Below the pieces are notes generated by a model. It was not told where the DNA came from. It searched no databases and was given only the letters and a program-made list of their open reading frames with translations. Made by a program: the position numbers and the translations under genes. Below are positions 10,997 through 23,525 of a DNA stretch of 60,655 nt, one piece after another. Location of the stretch: NCBI GenBank assembly GCA_021030915.1, contig JAGEMR010000164.1, positions 1 through 60,655 on the forward strand, given 5' to 3'. Every line of letters begins with the position of its first letter. Position 1 is the first letter of the stretch. This DNA comes from Astrothelium macrocarpum. Taxonomy: Eukaryota > Ascomycota > Dothideomycetes > Trypetheliales > Trypetheliaceae.

Positions 10997-13360
10997 TCAT
11001 ATTTCAACATGGTCGAAAATCCCGTCCCAAACTTCCCAGGTCAAATTTTGCGGCGCAATACCGGTCAAATCTAGACTGTCAGGGGCATGAGCAATGTCTT
11101 GGCCGATGTTGGCTGTTGCTGTCGGTGTCGAGCTGTGAGTGTCACTCAGGTTTTGGAGTATGATATGCAACTGATTCTCTGCGTACTCTACTACTTCATG
11201 GCGGAGCGGCAGATCTTCTGGATTCAAGCCAGCAGCGATCCAGATTTTTGAACGAAGCCGGGTGATGAGTTCCCATGCTTCCTTGCCACCGTATTTGAGT
11301 GGCCGATGAGCGGCGGAACTTGCTTGTGTACCAATCACCCCACCGTCTGGGCCGCAAAGCGCCACGGTCTTGTTTACCAGATCCCGTAGCGAAGGTGCTT
11401 GTACACCATGAGGATTACACTCGACTTCTTTGAGCAATATCATAAGCGAATGCAGCGGCTGATGATTACCTGGCCAGGACCATTGAAATCTTCTGAAAAT
11501 CGTACAGCTAGAGAGACAAAGGAATTTCAGTAGAAAATCACTTGTACACTTAATAATTCTGGCACTTGCGTCAGCAATCATAATAAGTAATAAAGATTTT
11601 GTAGACTTGCAGTGGATATACGTCGTTATAATATGGCTCGCCAGTTCCGTTGACGAGTGGAGAGCTCAAAAACCACCAATATTGATCTCCAAGCGTCGAT
11701 AGTAACAGCTTTGCCCACTTTACAAATACTGCAGCATCTTCATTAGAATCTTCGTCAAGATTACCCGGCAATCGACCCATTCTTGCTGAAAGTCGGTCTC
11801 TAAGATTCTGTAGCTCCTTTCGCATTTGTTCGATCTTCTGAGAGGTAGAAGTTGGATTTCCAAAGCTCCTGTTCAGCAGGTCTCTCGCTGTTACTGAGTG
11901 TTTTTGCACAAATCAGCTGCAGAAGATACAAGCATACGATCTCGGGGGCAACGACGCAGTTGCTCGTACTTACCAGCAGAGTCAAGTTTACCACAAACGA
12001 AGATTGTCATTGGCGACACCAGTGAGCCAACATCATCACAATCCATAGCAAAAACTGAGCCATCACGAACACTTTTCTCGTATTGTATACCTGCTGGGGT
12101 TCCGATGAAGTCGTCGTGCAGCTCACTCAAGGTCCGTACATCCCAGGACTCCGGATCAATCAGTGGAGAAAGTCCGGATGCAATAGCAATGAGAACATCG
12201 AGGTAAAAAACGTGCCACCAGACCCGACGACGGACTTCAGCCAACACTGGAGAAATGGGCGTTTGAAATGACGATGGATCTTTGTTCAATCCAAGCATTT
12301 GTGCAACACGGACAATTGTGCCGAGAAAGCTGCTCGTTGTAAGCGGTTCCTCTTCCCGCGTCCACGTACCTTGTAGAATCATGTATGCACACAGTGCCTC
12401 GAGCGTTGGAGCCCGGGGAAAAAAGGACCGACGAATGGCAAGAGAACACAGTGAGTATAAACGATATGTGATCTCTTGTTGATCTTCGCCAGGCACCACG
12501 TTCTCGAAGTCCAAGTCGCTACAAACGACTGCACCTGCAAAGAGCAATGCCAAAACAAGCGGGGTGCGTTCATGGGTATTTGCAACGCGTTCTTCACGAC
12601 GCAGTTCCCAAAAGCGCGCGTACTCTCTACGAAAGGACGGCACATGGATCAGAGGTACAACAGGATGATAGTAGCGAATATATGCTTCGAAAAACATATC
12701 ACAGGCTGCCCTATCTGGGAGGCTGTCACGCACATTCTCATCAAGAGAGAGAGCACGAGATGGCTGTTGAGAAGAGGCTGGAGTCACTCCGTCTCCAAGT
12801 GGATCGTGATGCTGGTCGCGCGCTTCTGATCCGCTGCCAATGGACTTGGCCTGAGATCTTAATAGACATTCTATCTCTTTTGTTTCTTGACAAATTGAGG
12901 CCCAAAAGCTTAGTGAGACATATCTCGTCCTGCCAGGAGTCTGTACATCCAGATAGCCTGCAGAATTAGTGGCTTGAGGTTCAGGAGATCGGTATCTGGC
13001 GCGCTTTGCCGTTCCCAAATCGAAATCTTGTGATAGATCTTCATGGGACCGAGCTCTTTGCAAAGCATGCACTGCAGCAGTTAAATTTTCAAGCCTATCT
13101 TCCAATTGATGCAGGCTTTCCGGTGACACCTGGACACTCAGAGTTTGGTCCGACGGTAGACTCGTCGGAGTAGACATAGTTGGCATATAATGTATCTGAC
13201 GGATATTCTCACTGTCTGCTTCGTAAATGCACTGGACACCTGTAGCAGTGCATCGCGAGCAACTTGGCCGCCTCTGGTCGCAACGAAGCTTTCGCCTCTT
13301 ACAGTCTCTGCAAGTATTTGTTGTGCGAGGTCTAGGTATAGACTGGTTGCCCGTGAACAT
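10997..13360 (-). CDS. Zn2Cys6 transcription factor with fungal-specific TF domain
   Basis: Three exons, 13360-11974, 11893-11607 and 11548-10997, give 741 aa. The introns are 11894-11973 (80 nt, GTAAGT to CAG) and 11549-11606 (58 nt, branch GCTGAC, ends AAG). The frame stays open 54 codons upstream to 13522, but the ATG at 13360 lies just before the DNA-binding domain and is the normal family start. The Zn cluster TCRDCKRRKLRC...SCSRCTATGVQC has all six cysteines within the first 50 residues, followed by a coiled-coil-like linker (LEDRLENLTAAVHAL). The middle homology region is clear (ACDMFFEAYIRYYHPVVPLI, then CAYMILQGTW and RRRVWWHVFYLD). The C-terminus carries WSWPGNHQPLHSL. It is a nuclear activator or repressor of unknown targets. 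It could control the neighbouring hydrolase, which is read in the same direction just downstream. Confidence 0.88.
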
Positions 13361-14174
13361 ACTGACTATGCGTCCATCAGTAATATTTTCCACGGTCGGC
13401 CTTCTCCTGGTGGAGAGGTATGGGAATAGAAGCCCAAGGCACACTGTGTCGTAGCAGCGGCGAGGCCGAAAGAACGGGAAATGGCTCGTGCATTTTTTAG
13501 CCTTGATTTGTGCCAAGACCAAGCAATTTAAAACAGTCTTGTTTGTCTATCATTCAACGAGCCTTTCAAGGCGACCAAGTTCCTTTTCCTTCCTGCTCAT
13601 CGATGCACTGAAGTACATAGTTGAAGACGTTGGCTCGGACGGTCAGGGTCGGACCAACATTTCCCCCAGAAGCTTTAATCTCAGCCTCTTATAGTCACAA
13701 CCTTGCTGAAGGAGTTCGTGCTAACTGGCTCAGCTCAGCTTTCGAAGATTCAATTGGCAGCAGTAACATGGAGAGGTCTCTTAGCGTTGACCTGTGCCAC
13801 CTACAAAATTATGCACAATCAATCCGTCAGACGGAGGAAATGAGGTCGCATATCAGAGCTACAGCAGTGAAAAGTTGATTCCTAGATGAAAAGCCGATCA
13901 ATAGCAAAAACCCGCATTCAGATCTTTGAAATGACCGATCAGAGACTGAATCAAAATACCTTTTTGGGGCAGATGGAGCGAGCATCTACCAGCATTCTGG
14001 TCTCGGTAGGGTTTGCTCGTCCAATCGCGATATTGGGCTATTGCATTTTTGCCTTCCACGCCCCTCGCCTGCAGCATTCCGTGCTAACTGTGCCCTGCTG
14101 CCAATCTCGATCATGGCCTTCGTTTCAAACTTCTCTCAGCAGATGTATTCGTCTGTATCTTTCTTCTTTCCGTT
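13361..14174. promoter_or_regulatory. Divergent intergenic region (Zn2Cys6 TF / GT90)
   Basis: 814 bp separating two start codons read in opposite directions, so it must hold both promoters. I see no convincing gene. Short frames here lack motifs. No specific regulatory element is claimed. Confidence 0.5.
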
Positions 14175-15735
14175 ATGGCAGCTTTATTCTCGCGTCGTAG
14201 AACCATCGTTTTAGCTATTGCTATATTCCTCTTGACAGCTTTGTCATTGCTCGTGCTTTTCTATTATCATAAAACCACTGTATTACCGGCTATGGACTCC
14301 GAGACACCTCAGCTTGGACTTGTTGAGCCTGATCAGGACCTCAAACACACACCAACACCGTCATTCATTTTCCATCCTACAGAAACGTCTGCTATATCCG
14401 ATACCGAAAGCTGGAGCTTCGACTCTAAGGAAGATGCAGAAGATTATGGACTTGACGATACGAAGTGTGACGCTGCCTTTCCCGACATGTATTTTGAGAT
14501 TGAGAGAGCCGCGTCATTCTGGAAATCTATTCGTAATATCACAGTTGCAGATGTTGAAACATCGTGGAAAGCGAACGGCCTTGTCCGTGCAATGATCTAT
14601 AACCGTCGAGTGAGCCACAATATTGTCTGGAGAGGGGAAATAGCCTAACGAACGTAGCTGTATATTTTAGAGCCTAAATACAACGGAGAAGGCTACGATA
14701 TTCGAAGATCGCTGGCAATCCTCAGTTCAATCCACCGCGCTATTATCGCCTACGACGGTCCACTCCCAAACATCGAGTTCACCTTCTCCGTAAGCGATGT
14801 CCCAGATCCTGATGGCATCGGTAAGCCGATTTGGACTTCTGCCCGACATGTGGATGCTGGAGAAGAGTGGCTCATGCCTGACTTTGGATTCTGGAGCTGG
14901 GACATCGATCTCGTCGGTTCCTATGAGCAGGTGCGACAGGATATTATGGCCGTGGATGGGGAATTTCGGGACAAGATACCTCAAGCCGTCTGGCGTGGAG
15001 CCAAGAATAATCAGTTAAGAGCTGATCTGCTTCGGGTGGCGACTGGAAGGACGTGGTCGGATGTTCACGAAATCGTTTGGCCGGGAAAAAGATTGTTTCG
15101 CATGAAGTCTGAAGGGAATTTCATACGGATGGCCGATCACTGCAAATACAAATACTTGATTCAGACTGAAGGTACGTTAGTTTCAACATCAGTGTTCCAA
15201 CCCACGTACTCACAGCCCTTGTTTTCCTCCAGGAGCAAGCTATTCCGGCCGTGGCAAGTACCTGCAAAACTGCAATTCAGTCGTGATTATGCACAAGCGT
15301 CAATGGATCGAGAACTATCATCACTTGCTCGTCACTGATGGCCCCAACCAAAATATTGTTGAAGTTGAACGCGATTTTTCAGATCTCCCTCTCAAAATGG
15401 ACCACCTAATTTTCCATCCACAAGAGGCAAAGCGGATTGCCAACAACAGCGTAACGATGTTTCGAGATCGATATCTCACGCCTGCCGCGCAAGCTTGTTA
15501 TTGGCGAAGGCTGTTTAGAGTGTGGCGAGAGGTCAGCTTTGAGCCGGAATTGTATGATAATATCGAAATGGAAGAGAGGAAGCTACGAGGTGTACAGTAC
15601 GAAACGTACATGTGAGCACCCATCCAACGCTACGACTTTTAAAATGTTAGCTGACTTCAAATGCTTAGTATGACTGCTTTCAATGATTATTTACCAAAAT
15701 GCGCTCGGATATGGAAGACGTTACGACTATGCTGA
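14175..15735 (+). CDS. Glycosyltransferase family 90 (CAP10-like) membrane protein
   Basis: Four exons: 14175-14609, 14658-15171, 15233-15611 and 15669-15735, 464 aa. Introns are 48, 61 and 57 nt with branch points CTAAC or CTGAC; the last restores 22 more codons after an apparent stop. The product is a type II Golgi-like protein: basic MAALFSRRR, one N-terminal membrane segment at about residues 10-31, an acidic stem, then the CAP10/GT90 domain. Recognisable parts are YNGEGYDIRRSLAILSSIHR, FSVSDVPDPDG, PQAVWRGAKNNQLRADLL, KYKYLIQTEGASYSGRGKYL and VVIMHKRQWIENYHH, the sugar-donor half. GT90 enzymes transfer xylose or glucose to glycans (cryptococcal capsule, Notch O-glucosylation). The substrate in moulds is unknown. 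The gene looks intact. Confidence 0.87.
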
Positions 15736-16056
15736 CATTAAGATACCCCTGTTGTCTTATATTTTATCTTTTCTTTGACCAAACGAGTATTAGAGAGAGA
15801 TTCGTGAGAGTTCATATCTTTCTCATTGATAATGGTAAGATGCTTCTATGTTTATTAAACCAACTTGAACCCTATCTAAAAGGTCTCATGTAAAGGCTTG
15901 AGAGAGCATAAGTCGTTCATCATGTAGATTCTTGGAAAAATCTAAAGGAAACCCCGTTTAAAATACCAGCCTCAAGAAAAAAAACAAACACCGATTGATC
16001 TAGCAAACTCCATAGCAATGCAAGCCACCGTTACCGCTATACTGCCGATCGTAAGT
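15736..16056. other. Short intergenic between convergent genes
   Basis: 3' untranslated space of the GT90 gene and of the E2 gene, AT-leaning. No gene is seen. Confidence 0.6.
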
Positions 16057-17044
16057 CTACAAAAATTTCCGCAGGACCATAAGGACAAGCGCAGCGATCA
16101 CACCCCAAATTGCTTTGTCCAGCCAATCTGTGTCACTTGACTGTGCGTTCCGTAATATTTGAGAGGGCCTTCTTGCAACAGCTGCTTGTGTCGGTGTTGG
16201 TGGCGGTCTGACATTTATTTGCACGGCCGTGCTGCTTGAGTTACTCAGGGTTGACCCAGTTGGAATAGGAGTAGAAGTGGCAGGTTGTACAAAAGAACGG
16301 GACTGTTCTTGAGCACTTTGGCTAGGCTGAGGTGTTTCGGAAGATTGACTTGAACCAGAAGGTTGTGTATTTGAAGTTTGCCCTGGAGGTTGCTGCTTTA
16401 AATCTTCCCGATAAGCCAACTTCAGCTCCTCGGGCACTTCTTCGGCCTTCGGGTTTCCTGCATCTTTGTGTTGATGTACTGCCTCTAGCCGAGCCTTCAT
16501 GATCTCGCCATTGCTTACGCCGCAGCCCGAGCACTTCCACGCCGTGCTCTCAGCTGCCATCTTTTTTCGCGCGCTTTCTGTGGAATCCAAGCCACCTAGC
16601 TGTCCACTTGCTGTAGTGTCCATAAAACTGCGGATTGCCACTAGCGCCGTGCGTAGACCCCAAGCCGGTTGCCAGGATTCCTCATGGTGTCCACTGATAC
16701 TGAGGCAAATTTCTCGGTTGACTTCGAAGCGGCCGGTAGGTGTGAGGAAGCGAAAGGCTGGTGGACGTAAAGGGTAAGCGGCGGGTAATTGTATTCGACC
16801 ATGATATATGCCACCGGCGTAGGGTGATGGTTCTGGAGGGCCACATAGTGTAAAGTGCCATTCGAAGAGATCGTTTTCGAGAGGTTCGGCATGGTAATCT
16901 GGGGAAGGATTGTTGGCAAGCTCGGCAGCTTCCTTCACTAAATCTCTGTTAGTCGACAAGATCAACATGATAGGTATTGGATGAGAGCATACGAATGCGC
17001 TTGATGGTGGGGTTCTTGGTGTTGAATTGCCCACGAGTAGACAT
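16057..17044 (-). CDS. Tail-anchored ubiquitin-conjugating enzyme E2 J type (UBE2J/Ubc6-like)
   Basis: Two exons, 17044-16993 and 16937-16057, 310 aa. The 55-nt intron (GTATGC, branch CTAAC, ends TTTAG) joins TIKRI to LKEAAEL, so ATG 17044 is the only start that keeps the conserved N-terminus. The UBC fold covers residues 10-170: PLENDLFEWHFTL, YHGRIQLPAAYPLRPP, and the active-site Cys at residue 95 in REICLSISGHHEESWQPAW. This CLS...HH arrangement replaces the usual HPN and is typical of the J class. A CxxC pair (WKCSGCG) follows, then a Ser/Gln/Pro-rich linker and a C-terminal membrane anchor (WGVIAALVLMVL). The enzyme acts at the cytosolic face of the ER in ER-associated degradation together with membrane E3 ligases. 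Intact. Confidence 0.95.
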
Positions 17045-17372
17045 GATCGGAGGAAGAAATGAGAGAAATACAGCGCTCAGTCTACTAGTCACTGCTATAG
17101 AGTAGATCAGTAGGATTGAGAGTGTGGTAGGATCGAGGCGGAAGTTGGAAATGCAGAAAGGCTTCCCATTATGTGGATTGGCGCTCGGATTACGTGGTAA
17201 CTTGAATGCGCCATTAAAGGCGCTATGAAATACGGCGGGCGAAACAAACCTCCGCCGAAGCTCACCTTTGTTCTCCGACAATCCGTAACCGTTCATCCGT
17301 TATTATCAAGCAATGTCTCGTTTAAATAAAATATTAATTCTATTTTTGACGCATTGTGTACGGGAAATAGCA
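17045..17372. other. Short intergenic (E2 promoter / helicase 3' end)
   Basis: 328 bp between two genes read leftward. It should hold the E2 promoter and the helicase terminator. No gene is seen. Confidence 0.6.
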
Positions 17373-20300
17373 TCATTGGTCAAGTCCATTCAGCTCAACC
17401 AACCGCCTCACTGTGCCAATGACAGCATTAGCTCCCAGGTCAAGTGATGGATCATCAATCTTCTTTGCCAATATGTCATCAAGCATGAGACGTAGTCTTG
17501 ATACCAAAACTCCAATGCGTGCCCATCCACGCAAACGGAACCATCCGTCTACTATGAGGCCTCGACCTAATGTATCCAACTGTATCGGGCCAGAGAAAAG
17601 TAGAAGAGAATACGCATTGAAAGGCGTCAATTCCCGGATGAACACCTTACTAGTTGCCATTTTCGAGAAATAGCTCATAAATTCTGACGATCCTGGAAAC
17701 CCCTGTGCATCAAACAGCGTCGAGCTTGGATGGACAAAGACTCTGCCATTCTCCTGATTGAAATATTTGATTGCCCGAGCTTCGGGATCAAGTTCCACTG
17801 CACCGGACATGGACGCTGCAAACTTTTTATCTGGAAAATCAATTCGTGCAATTTGTGGATTGAAAGATCCAGCAATGATCGCCCGCAGAAGAGCGTCATT
17901 GTTGTTCTGCTGATTATAGCCCTCTGTAGTCCCCGGACGCGATAGCTGATAACTCACTGGGAGAAAGCCAGCATCCTTGAGTGATGACAAATATTGTAGA
18001 CGGTTGTTCGAAATGTCAAATAGTGTTTGCGAGGATAGGAAATTTTCATTGCACCAATTTCTAACCGCGGCAGTAGGATGGCTTTGTCGTTGCTCGTACC
18101 AATTTTCGTAGGCCCTCAGATCGCACAGTAAGTCACCGTGTCCATTTCCACCAAATGATGCTCGCGCAGCTTTGGACTCGTCACGTTTATTCTGTGGCGA
18201 CAAGAAGGGACTTTTCACTGTCAAGATAGCAGCAACTGTAAGACACGCCTCCAAACATCCAAAAATGGCGCCGTAGACCAACAGCTTTCCGCATCTAAGG
18301 TCTGCCGGAATCATTGAAAGATGCCTCCCTAAAGCCGTCAGCTCGCGACCATCTAGGGCTCTCATTTTTCCAAGCACAGAAAGGGCACTCTCCACGGCCA
18401 TATTCGAAGGTGGAGTGAGAGCACTCGCCAAGAAAGAAGGTACGTCGTTGATTCCCATGGCCTTGACTGAAAGACAAAGCTGCTCCAAAGGTACTCTCCT
18501 AATCTCCGGCTCAGGTCGTTCGGCCATCTTGTTCATCTCCGCACTCTGAGTGTATAGTTTGTAGCACTTTCCAGCTTGCACACGCCCAGCCCTTCCTCGA
18601 CGTTGCTTGGCCGCTGCGCGTGAAGCCCAAACTTCTTCAAGCTTTATCATGTTGTTTTCGGGATCGAATATTGTCTCTTTCACACGGCCAGTATCGATCA
18701 CAGCAACAACGTCCTCGATCGTGATGGAAGTCTCGGCAACATTTGTCGATACGATCACTTTTCTCCTCCCCTTCGGTGCTCGTGGAAACACCTGACGCTG
18801 TTCAGAAGGCTGGAGGGATGCATGGAGTGGCAGAGCATGAAGGTTTGGTATTGCTCGAAGCGCTTGCAGAGTCCTGTCAATCTCCGCGGTACCGGGCAAG
18901 AAAATGAGAATTGCACCATCTGCCTCTGCAAGTTCTCGGTCAATGTACCTGACAGTCTGGGCAATAAGATCATAGTTGATTCTCATTCCAATGCTTCGCA
19001 GAGCACCGGAGAGAGAAGTTTTGGTTTGTTCAGAATTCTCAGAGCCATCCTGCGAGAAACCACTAAAACCTGTCAAGCGGACGACATCATCTAAATAGTG
19101 ATCGTGGACTGGGTAGGTTCTGCCTTCAATCGTAACTCTTGCTACAGAGGCCGTGTGGCGAAAATAGCTTTCAAAAATTCCGGCGTCAAGTGTAGCGCTC
19201 ATGAGAATGACCCTAAGGTCTTTTCTCTTTGCCAGTACGTCCCGAAGGAGAATCAAAAGGAAGTCAGTATCTAGACTTCGTTCATGAACTTCATCGACGA
19301 CGACATGGCTAACATTCGCCAATGCGTCAACAACATCATCTGTACGGCCTCCTGAGATTTGCAGACGGCGCAGAAGAACGCCGGTTGTGACAAAGGTGAT
19401 TCGCGTACGACCTTGTGTGATCCGAGACTCGCCTCGAATAGAGTAGCCAACCTCTTCGCCAACCTTCGAGCCGCGCTCCTGAGCGACGCGATCCGCCAAC
19501 CCCAGAGCTGATATTCGACGTGGCTGAGTGCATATAATGTTGGCAGCGCCCCCAAGTTCCCGCTGAATCATGTCATCGAGCAGGAATTGGACAGATTGTG
19601 TCGATTTACCAGAACCAGTTTCACCGGAGATGATGACGACTTGATGATTTTCAACAGCATTGACGATTGCTTCTTGCATCTTCCATGCAGGAAGGTTTTG
19701 TCTTGTCCGAAGCATTTGTTGCTCAGCGAGCGCTTTCTGCATTATTCGCCATTCTCGGAGGATATCAAGGCTCATTTGAGTTCCTGGCGACCAATCGATC
19801 GGCTTGGGCTTTCGGGAGTATCGAGAGTATCCGTTGACCTTGCCATTCAAATCTTTCTCATCCGAGTCATTTGACGGCCCGGTCATGATCTCAACAAGTT
19901 TCCCGGGATTCGAAATAATTCTTGAAATATTACCTTCAAGCCAATCCACAATGTTGAAGAGCATCTGCTCACCTAGAAGATTTGCCGAAGCATATTCCAA
20001 CACCTGTTTAGTAATGCTCAACCGAATGTATGCAGGAACCTTTGCTTCCAACGAAATTATGGGTAAATCATGAGGATATCCGAACGCAGGTTTGCGGACG
20101 TGCAAGGTAAACTTTTGGTCTATGTCTTGAGGCAGTTCCAATAAGATGTTGCAACTTTCACATCCAGTATTATCTACCGGAGAAGAGAGTCGTTCACCAA
20201 GAATAGATTTCAAAACATCCTGTTCCTCTTTCCATGTTTCCGGGTCATCTGCAGACTCTGTAATAGTATGGTCTTCTGCATTGCCCTGAGAAAGAACCAC

Positions 20301-21602
20301 ATCATTGGTCATGGATTGATGCAGTAGTAGTTTTTGTAGAGCATGAGCAGCCAACAGTTCATTGTTATTGTACCGATCGAGGATCTCTTCGCATATCTCA
20401 GGCGTATAGCCTCCTGCTGACAATCTTTTGAGTATGGCCTCTGTCTTCAAATCCCCAGTAGCCATAGACACTCCAGCTACGTAGTTTTCTGGAAGAGCCC
20501 ATGCAGGTAAGTCATCTTCTGGGACATGTATCAACAGCCAATCAAGCACCTCCTCGCGATCTTTGCATATCTCCACTGCTTCCTCGACGTGACTGCGACG
20601 GAAACCAAGACTCGAGACCTCATCAACGAGTTTTATTCTTTCGCCTTTGGGTATAGAGTTCCGGTAAGGATTCCAGATTCCATTTTGTCGAACTAATTCT
20701 TCTACCTGCTTTCGAATCTTTTTGCCCATTTCTACTTTTGCTGCTCGTGTCCAGCCCTTGAGATTGCCACTTCCACCCGACGTAGTGTTATTGTTGCTTG
20801 TTCGGATGTCTACACGACCAGGCTGCTTTGACTCCTCATCCTTGCGTTTCTGTATTTCCTGTCGCTTCTTCTCCATAGCAGCTGCTGCTTCAGCCCTCTC
20901 TCTCTGCGCCATGAATGGATCCGCTTCGTACATCCAGCCTAGTCCTGCACGCTGCTGTTCCTTCATCAAATCACTAAACGGACCCTTCCATAAATCACGG
21001 TAGTTTGGGGGTAGCATCATGTGTATGTTGCGCATGTTACATACGCGAAAGAGGGTAAAAGTCGCGGCAAAATGGCGAGCCTCGATAGCGGTAGGCTGTA
21101 CCGCAAGATGCTGGTGAGAAGGAGGCAGCTTGAAGGGCGGTAGGGATGTGGTCTCTCGGGTCTTGGGATTTTCTTCTTTTAGAATGACGGATGAAATGAA
21201 ACCACCTGATGCTTTGGTCTAAGAATTTTAGCATAAAAGACTTGTTGAATTTGGTTGATATCTTACCATGAGATACTCTGGCTTATGCCATTTCTGCTTC
21301 TGACAGTGTTCTGAGAGCAAATTTACAGGAAGCTTGCCCGTCCACGATGACCCTCCAATGAGTGTTCGGGTGTCTGGTTTTTTGGGTGCATCATCTTGGC
21401 TTGCAGAATTTTGAGACTCTTTGCTTTCGCCTTTCACTTTGTCGGATCCCCTTGAAGGTGACTGGCTGTCAGATTTCTTCTTCTTTTTCTCGCCTTTTGC
21501 GTTCGAAAAGACGATATAGCTTGTATCCTCGTCATTGGTATATGTTGTGGTAGACTTTTTGCCTTTGTTTGGACCTCGAGGAGGATGTGGATTTTTTGGC
21601 AT
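17373..21602 (-). CDS. DExH-box RNA helicase, DHX29/DHX57/YLR419W type
   Basis: Two exons, 21602-21267 and 21218-17373, 1393 aa; the 48-nt intron (GTAAGA, branch GCTAAA, ends TTAG) follows the codons for PEYLM. The N-terminus is basic and low-complexity (KGEKKKKK). Then come a UBA-like region (about 365-405, YTPEICEEILDRYNNNELLAAHALQKLL), an RWD domain (about 430-545) and the helicase core: GETGSGKST (about 641), DEVHERS (about 752), SAT in VILMSATLDAG, QRRGRAGR (about 981), HA2 and OB-fold. The UBA-RWD-DExH order is the hallmark of the DHX57/YLR419W group, with DHX29 close by. DHX29 helps 40S subunits scan structured mRNA leaders; yeast Ylr419w is associated with ribosomes or translation. 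All core motifs are intact. It is divergent from the aprataxin gene. Confidence 0.93.
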
Positions 21603-21942
21603 TTCGCCAGAGGTAATTCGGGTGGCTCGACCTTCAACAACGGGTCCATGAGAATATCTAATATGGGCGAAAATGGCGACAGATGTGGGAAAATTAATAA
21701 GGGTGCAAAGTTAAGGATGGTCCATGCATGAGATCGGACGGGTAGGGCTGAAGCACATGCACGCAACAACGTCACAGCCAAACGGGCAGCAACCAAAAAC
21801 CTCACCGGTTGAGGCAAACGCTTGTACATTGCTGGCATCGACTGCCTGACTGTTGTACAATGATGCTTCCATCTTTATATGGATGCGTGCTTGATTATGG
21901 AAGATAATCTCCCTGTAGTAGCCTCAGTATCGATAATCGAAC
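21603..21942. promoter_or_regulatory. Bidirectional promoter (DExH helicase / aprataxin)
   Basis: 340 bp between two start codons in head-to-head orientation, so both genes probably share it. No specific site is claimed. Confidence 0.55.
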
Positions 21943-22874
21943 ATGGATAGGTCATCGACAGAGAGTGCTGAGGATGCTATCACTGAGGAGGAAATGGCTA
22001 CCATAGCCAAAACTGATACAGAAAGGTCAAAGGGAAAACCTCAGGCACGTAAAGCAAACGCTTGTATGAAGTGCTCTATTATTCAGAGTTGTGTCATTGA
22101 ACACCTTTGCTCATCGACTCCCTTGGTATAGTCACCGAACTCATGTCTCGCAAACCCAAGCCCGTCTCCAACAAACCAGCCAAGACCGTCCCTCATGTCG
22201 TACCCGGTCGTGACCGAGATGGCCTATCGGTCTACACCAAGAACCCAGAATCATTCCCACCAAACGTAGTCATCTACTCCGACGCCAACTGGGTCGTGAT
22301 CCACGACATGTTTCCTAAAGCCTCCATCCATCTCCTCCTACTCCCACGCGACCCCAAATTTAGCACACAGCACCCCTTTGATGCGTTCTCCAACCCCGAC
22401 TTTTTAGCCTCCGCCAAGGCCGAAGCCGACAAATGGCGCCAGTTCGCCGCTTCCGAACTGCGTCGACGCTTTGGCGAGCATTCTGCCTCTGACGCCGCCC
22501 GTCGCGCAGCCATGGACGCTGATCCTCCGCCGGATGTTGCATCGTTGCCAGTGGGGCGCGACTGGGCGCGCGAGGTGAAGATAGGGATACATGCACATCC
22601 GTCGATGAATCACCTACATATTCACGTGATTTCTGCGGATATGCAGAGTGAGCGGATGAAGCATCGGAAGCACTACAATAGCTTCAAAACTGCTTTCTTC
22701 ATTGAGCTGGATGATTTTCCACTGGCTGAGGACGACGTAAGGAGGCATCCGGGAAGGGAAGGGTATTTGGGGCAGGACTTGAAGTGTTGGCGGTGTGGGA
22801 GGGATTTTGGCAATAGATTTGCGAGATTGAAGGATCATCTGGCTGAGGAGTTTGAGGAATGGAAGAGGGAATGA
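21943..22874 (+). CDS. Aprataxin-like DNA 5'-adenylate hydrolase (Hnt3 type)
   Basis: Two exons, 21943-22063 and 22132-22874, 287 aa. The 68-nt intron (GTATGA to GTATAG) rebuilds NAFTELMSRKPKP. The HIT domain follows: VIYSDANWVVIHDMFPKASIHLLLLPRD, and near the end the histidine triad NHLHIHVIS (H-x-H-x-H), whose middle His attacks the adenylate. The C-terminal zinc finger CWRCGRDFGNRFARLKDHL is the C2HE type specific to aprataxin, so this is not a plain HINT protein. The enzyme removes AMP from 5' ends left by abortive DNA ligation, in the nucleus. An insert of about 50 residues rich in Ala/Asp/Arg sits before the triad, as in other ascomycete homologues. Intact. Confidence 0.92.
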
Positions 22875-23525
22875 AACAATATGTTGATTCGGAGCAGTGG
22901 CTAGAAGACACGAACATTGTATCGGGGAGAGCCTCAGTCAAATTCCGGCCTTTTAGGTAGCTCGGTTCGATTTAGAATTCGAGAGACCAGGCGATGTACG
23001 GCAGCTTAGATGGGGTTTGCTTCATATCATTTCAGCACGTTCAAGACATGTAATGAAATATTCTGTGGGATCTCAATTCCAGTCTATGATCAACGAAAAC
23101 CCATACCGACAGTTTCGAGGTGCGAAGAAGATTAGGAAGCTCCCCTTCTTGTAATAGGGACCAGACCAGAAGATCATAGGTGGAATGTTGTTGATCATGA
23201 CCATAAAGCACTGCAACACAGAGCAATTCATTATAGGCGAAGCAGCTCGTGCTGAGCATGATGCAGATACTTTCTCTAGTCCCACATTCCGAGAGCCATT
23301 TGCAAATAGGCACTTGACGCGTTTCGTATAAAAGAGCTGGTTGCTGGTGATGAAAGATTGAAGCAGTCGAGCTGCAGAGTGCCATACCAAATCCGGTTAG
23401 TTTATGTGCATGGGGCTGCAGCCCAGCCACCTGTCTCACACGACTCCGACACTCTTAATTTTATTCTCCCTTAGCTGCTGTTCCATTCTTTCCTCTGCAT
23501 TCGCGCGGCTGTACTTTTGATTGCG
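22875..23525. other. Intergenic, no gene seen
   Basis: 651 bp between the aprataxin and Irc22-like genes, both read rightward. Minus-strand frames at 23041-23439 carry no motif. It should contain the Irc22-like promoter. Confidence 0.55.
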
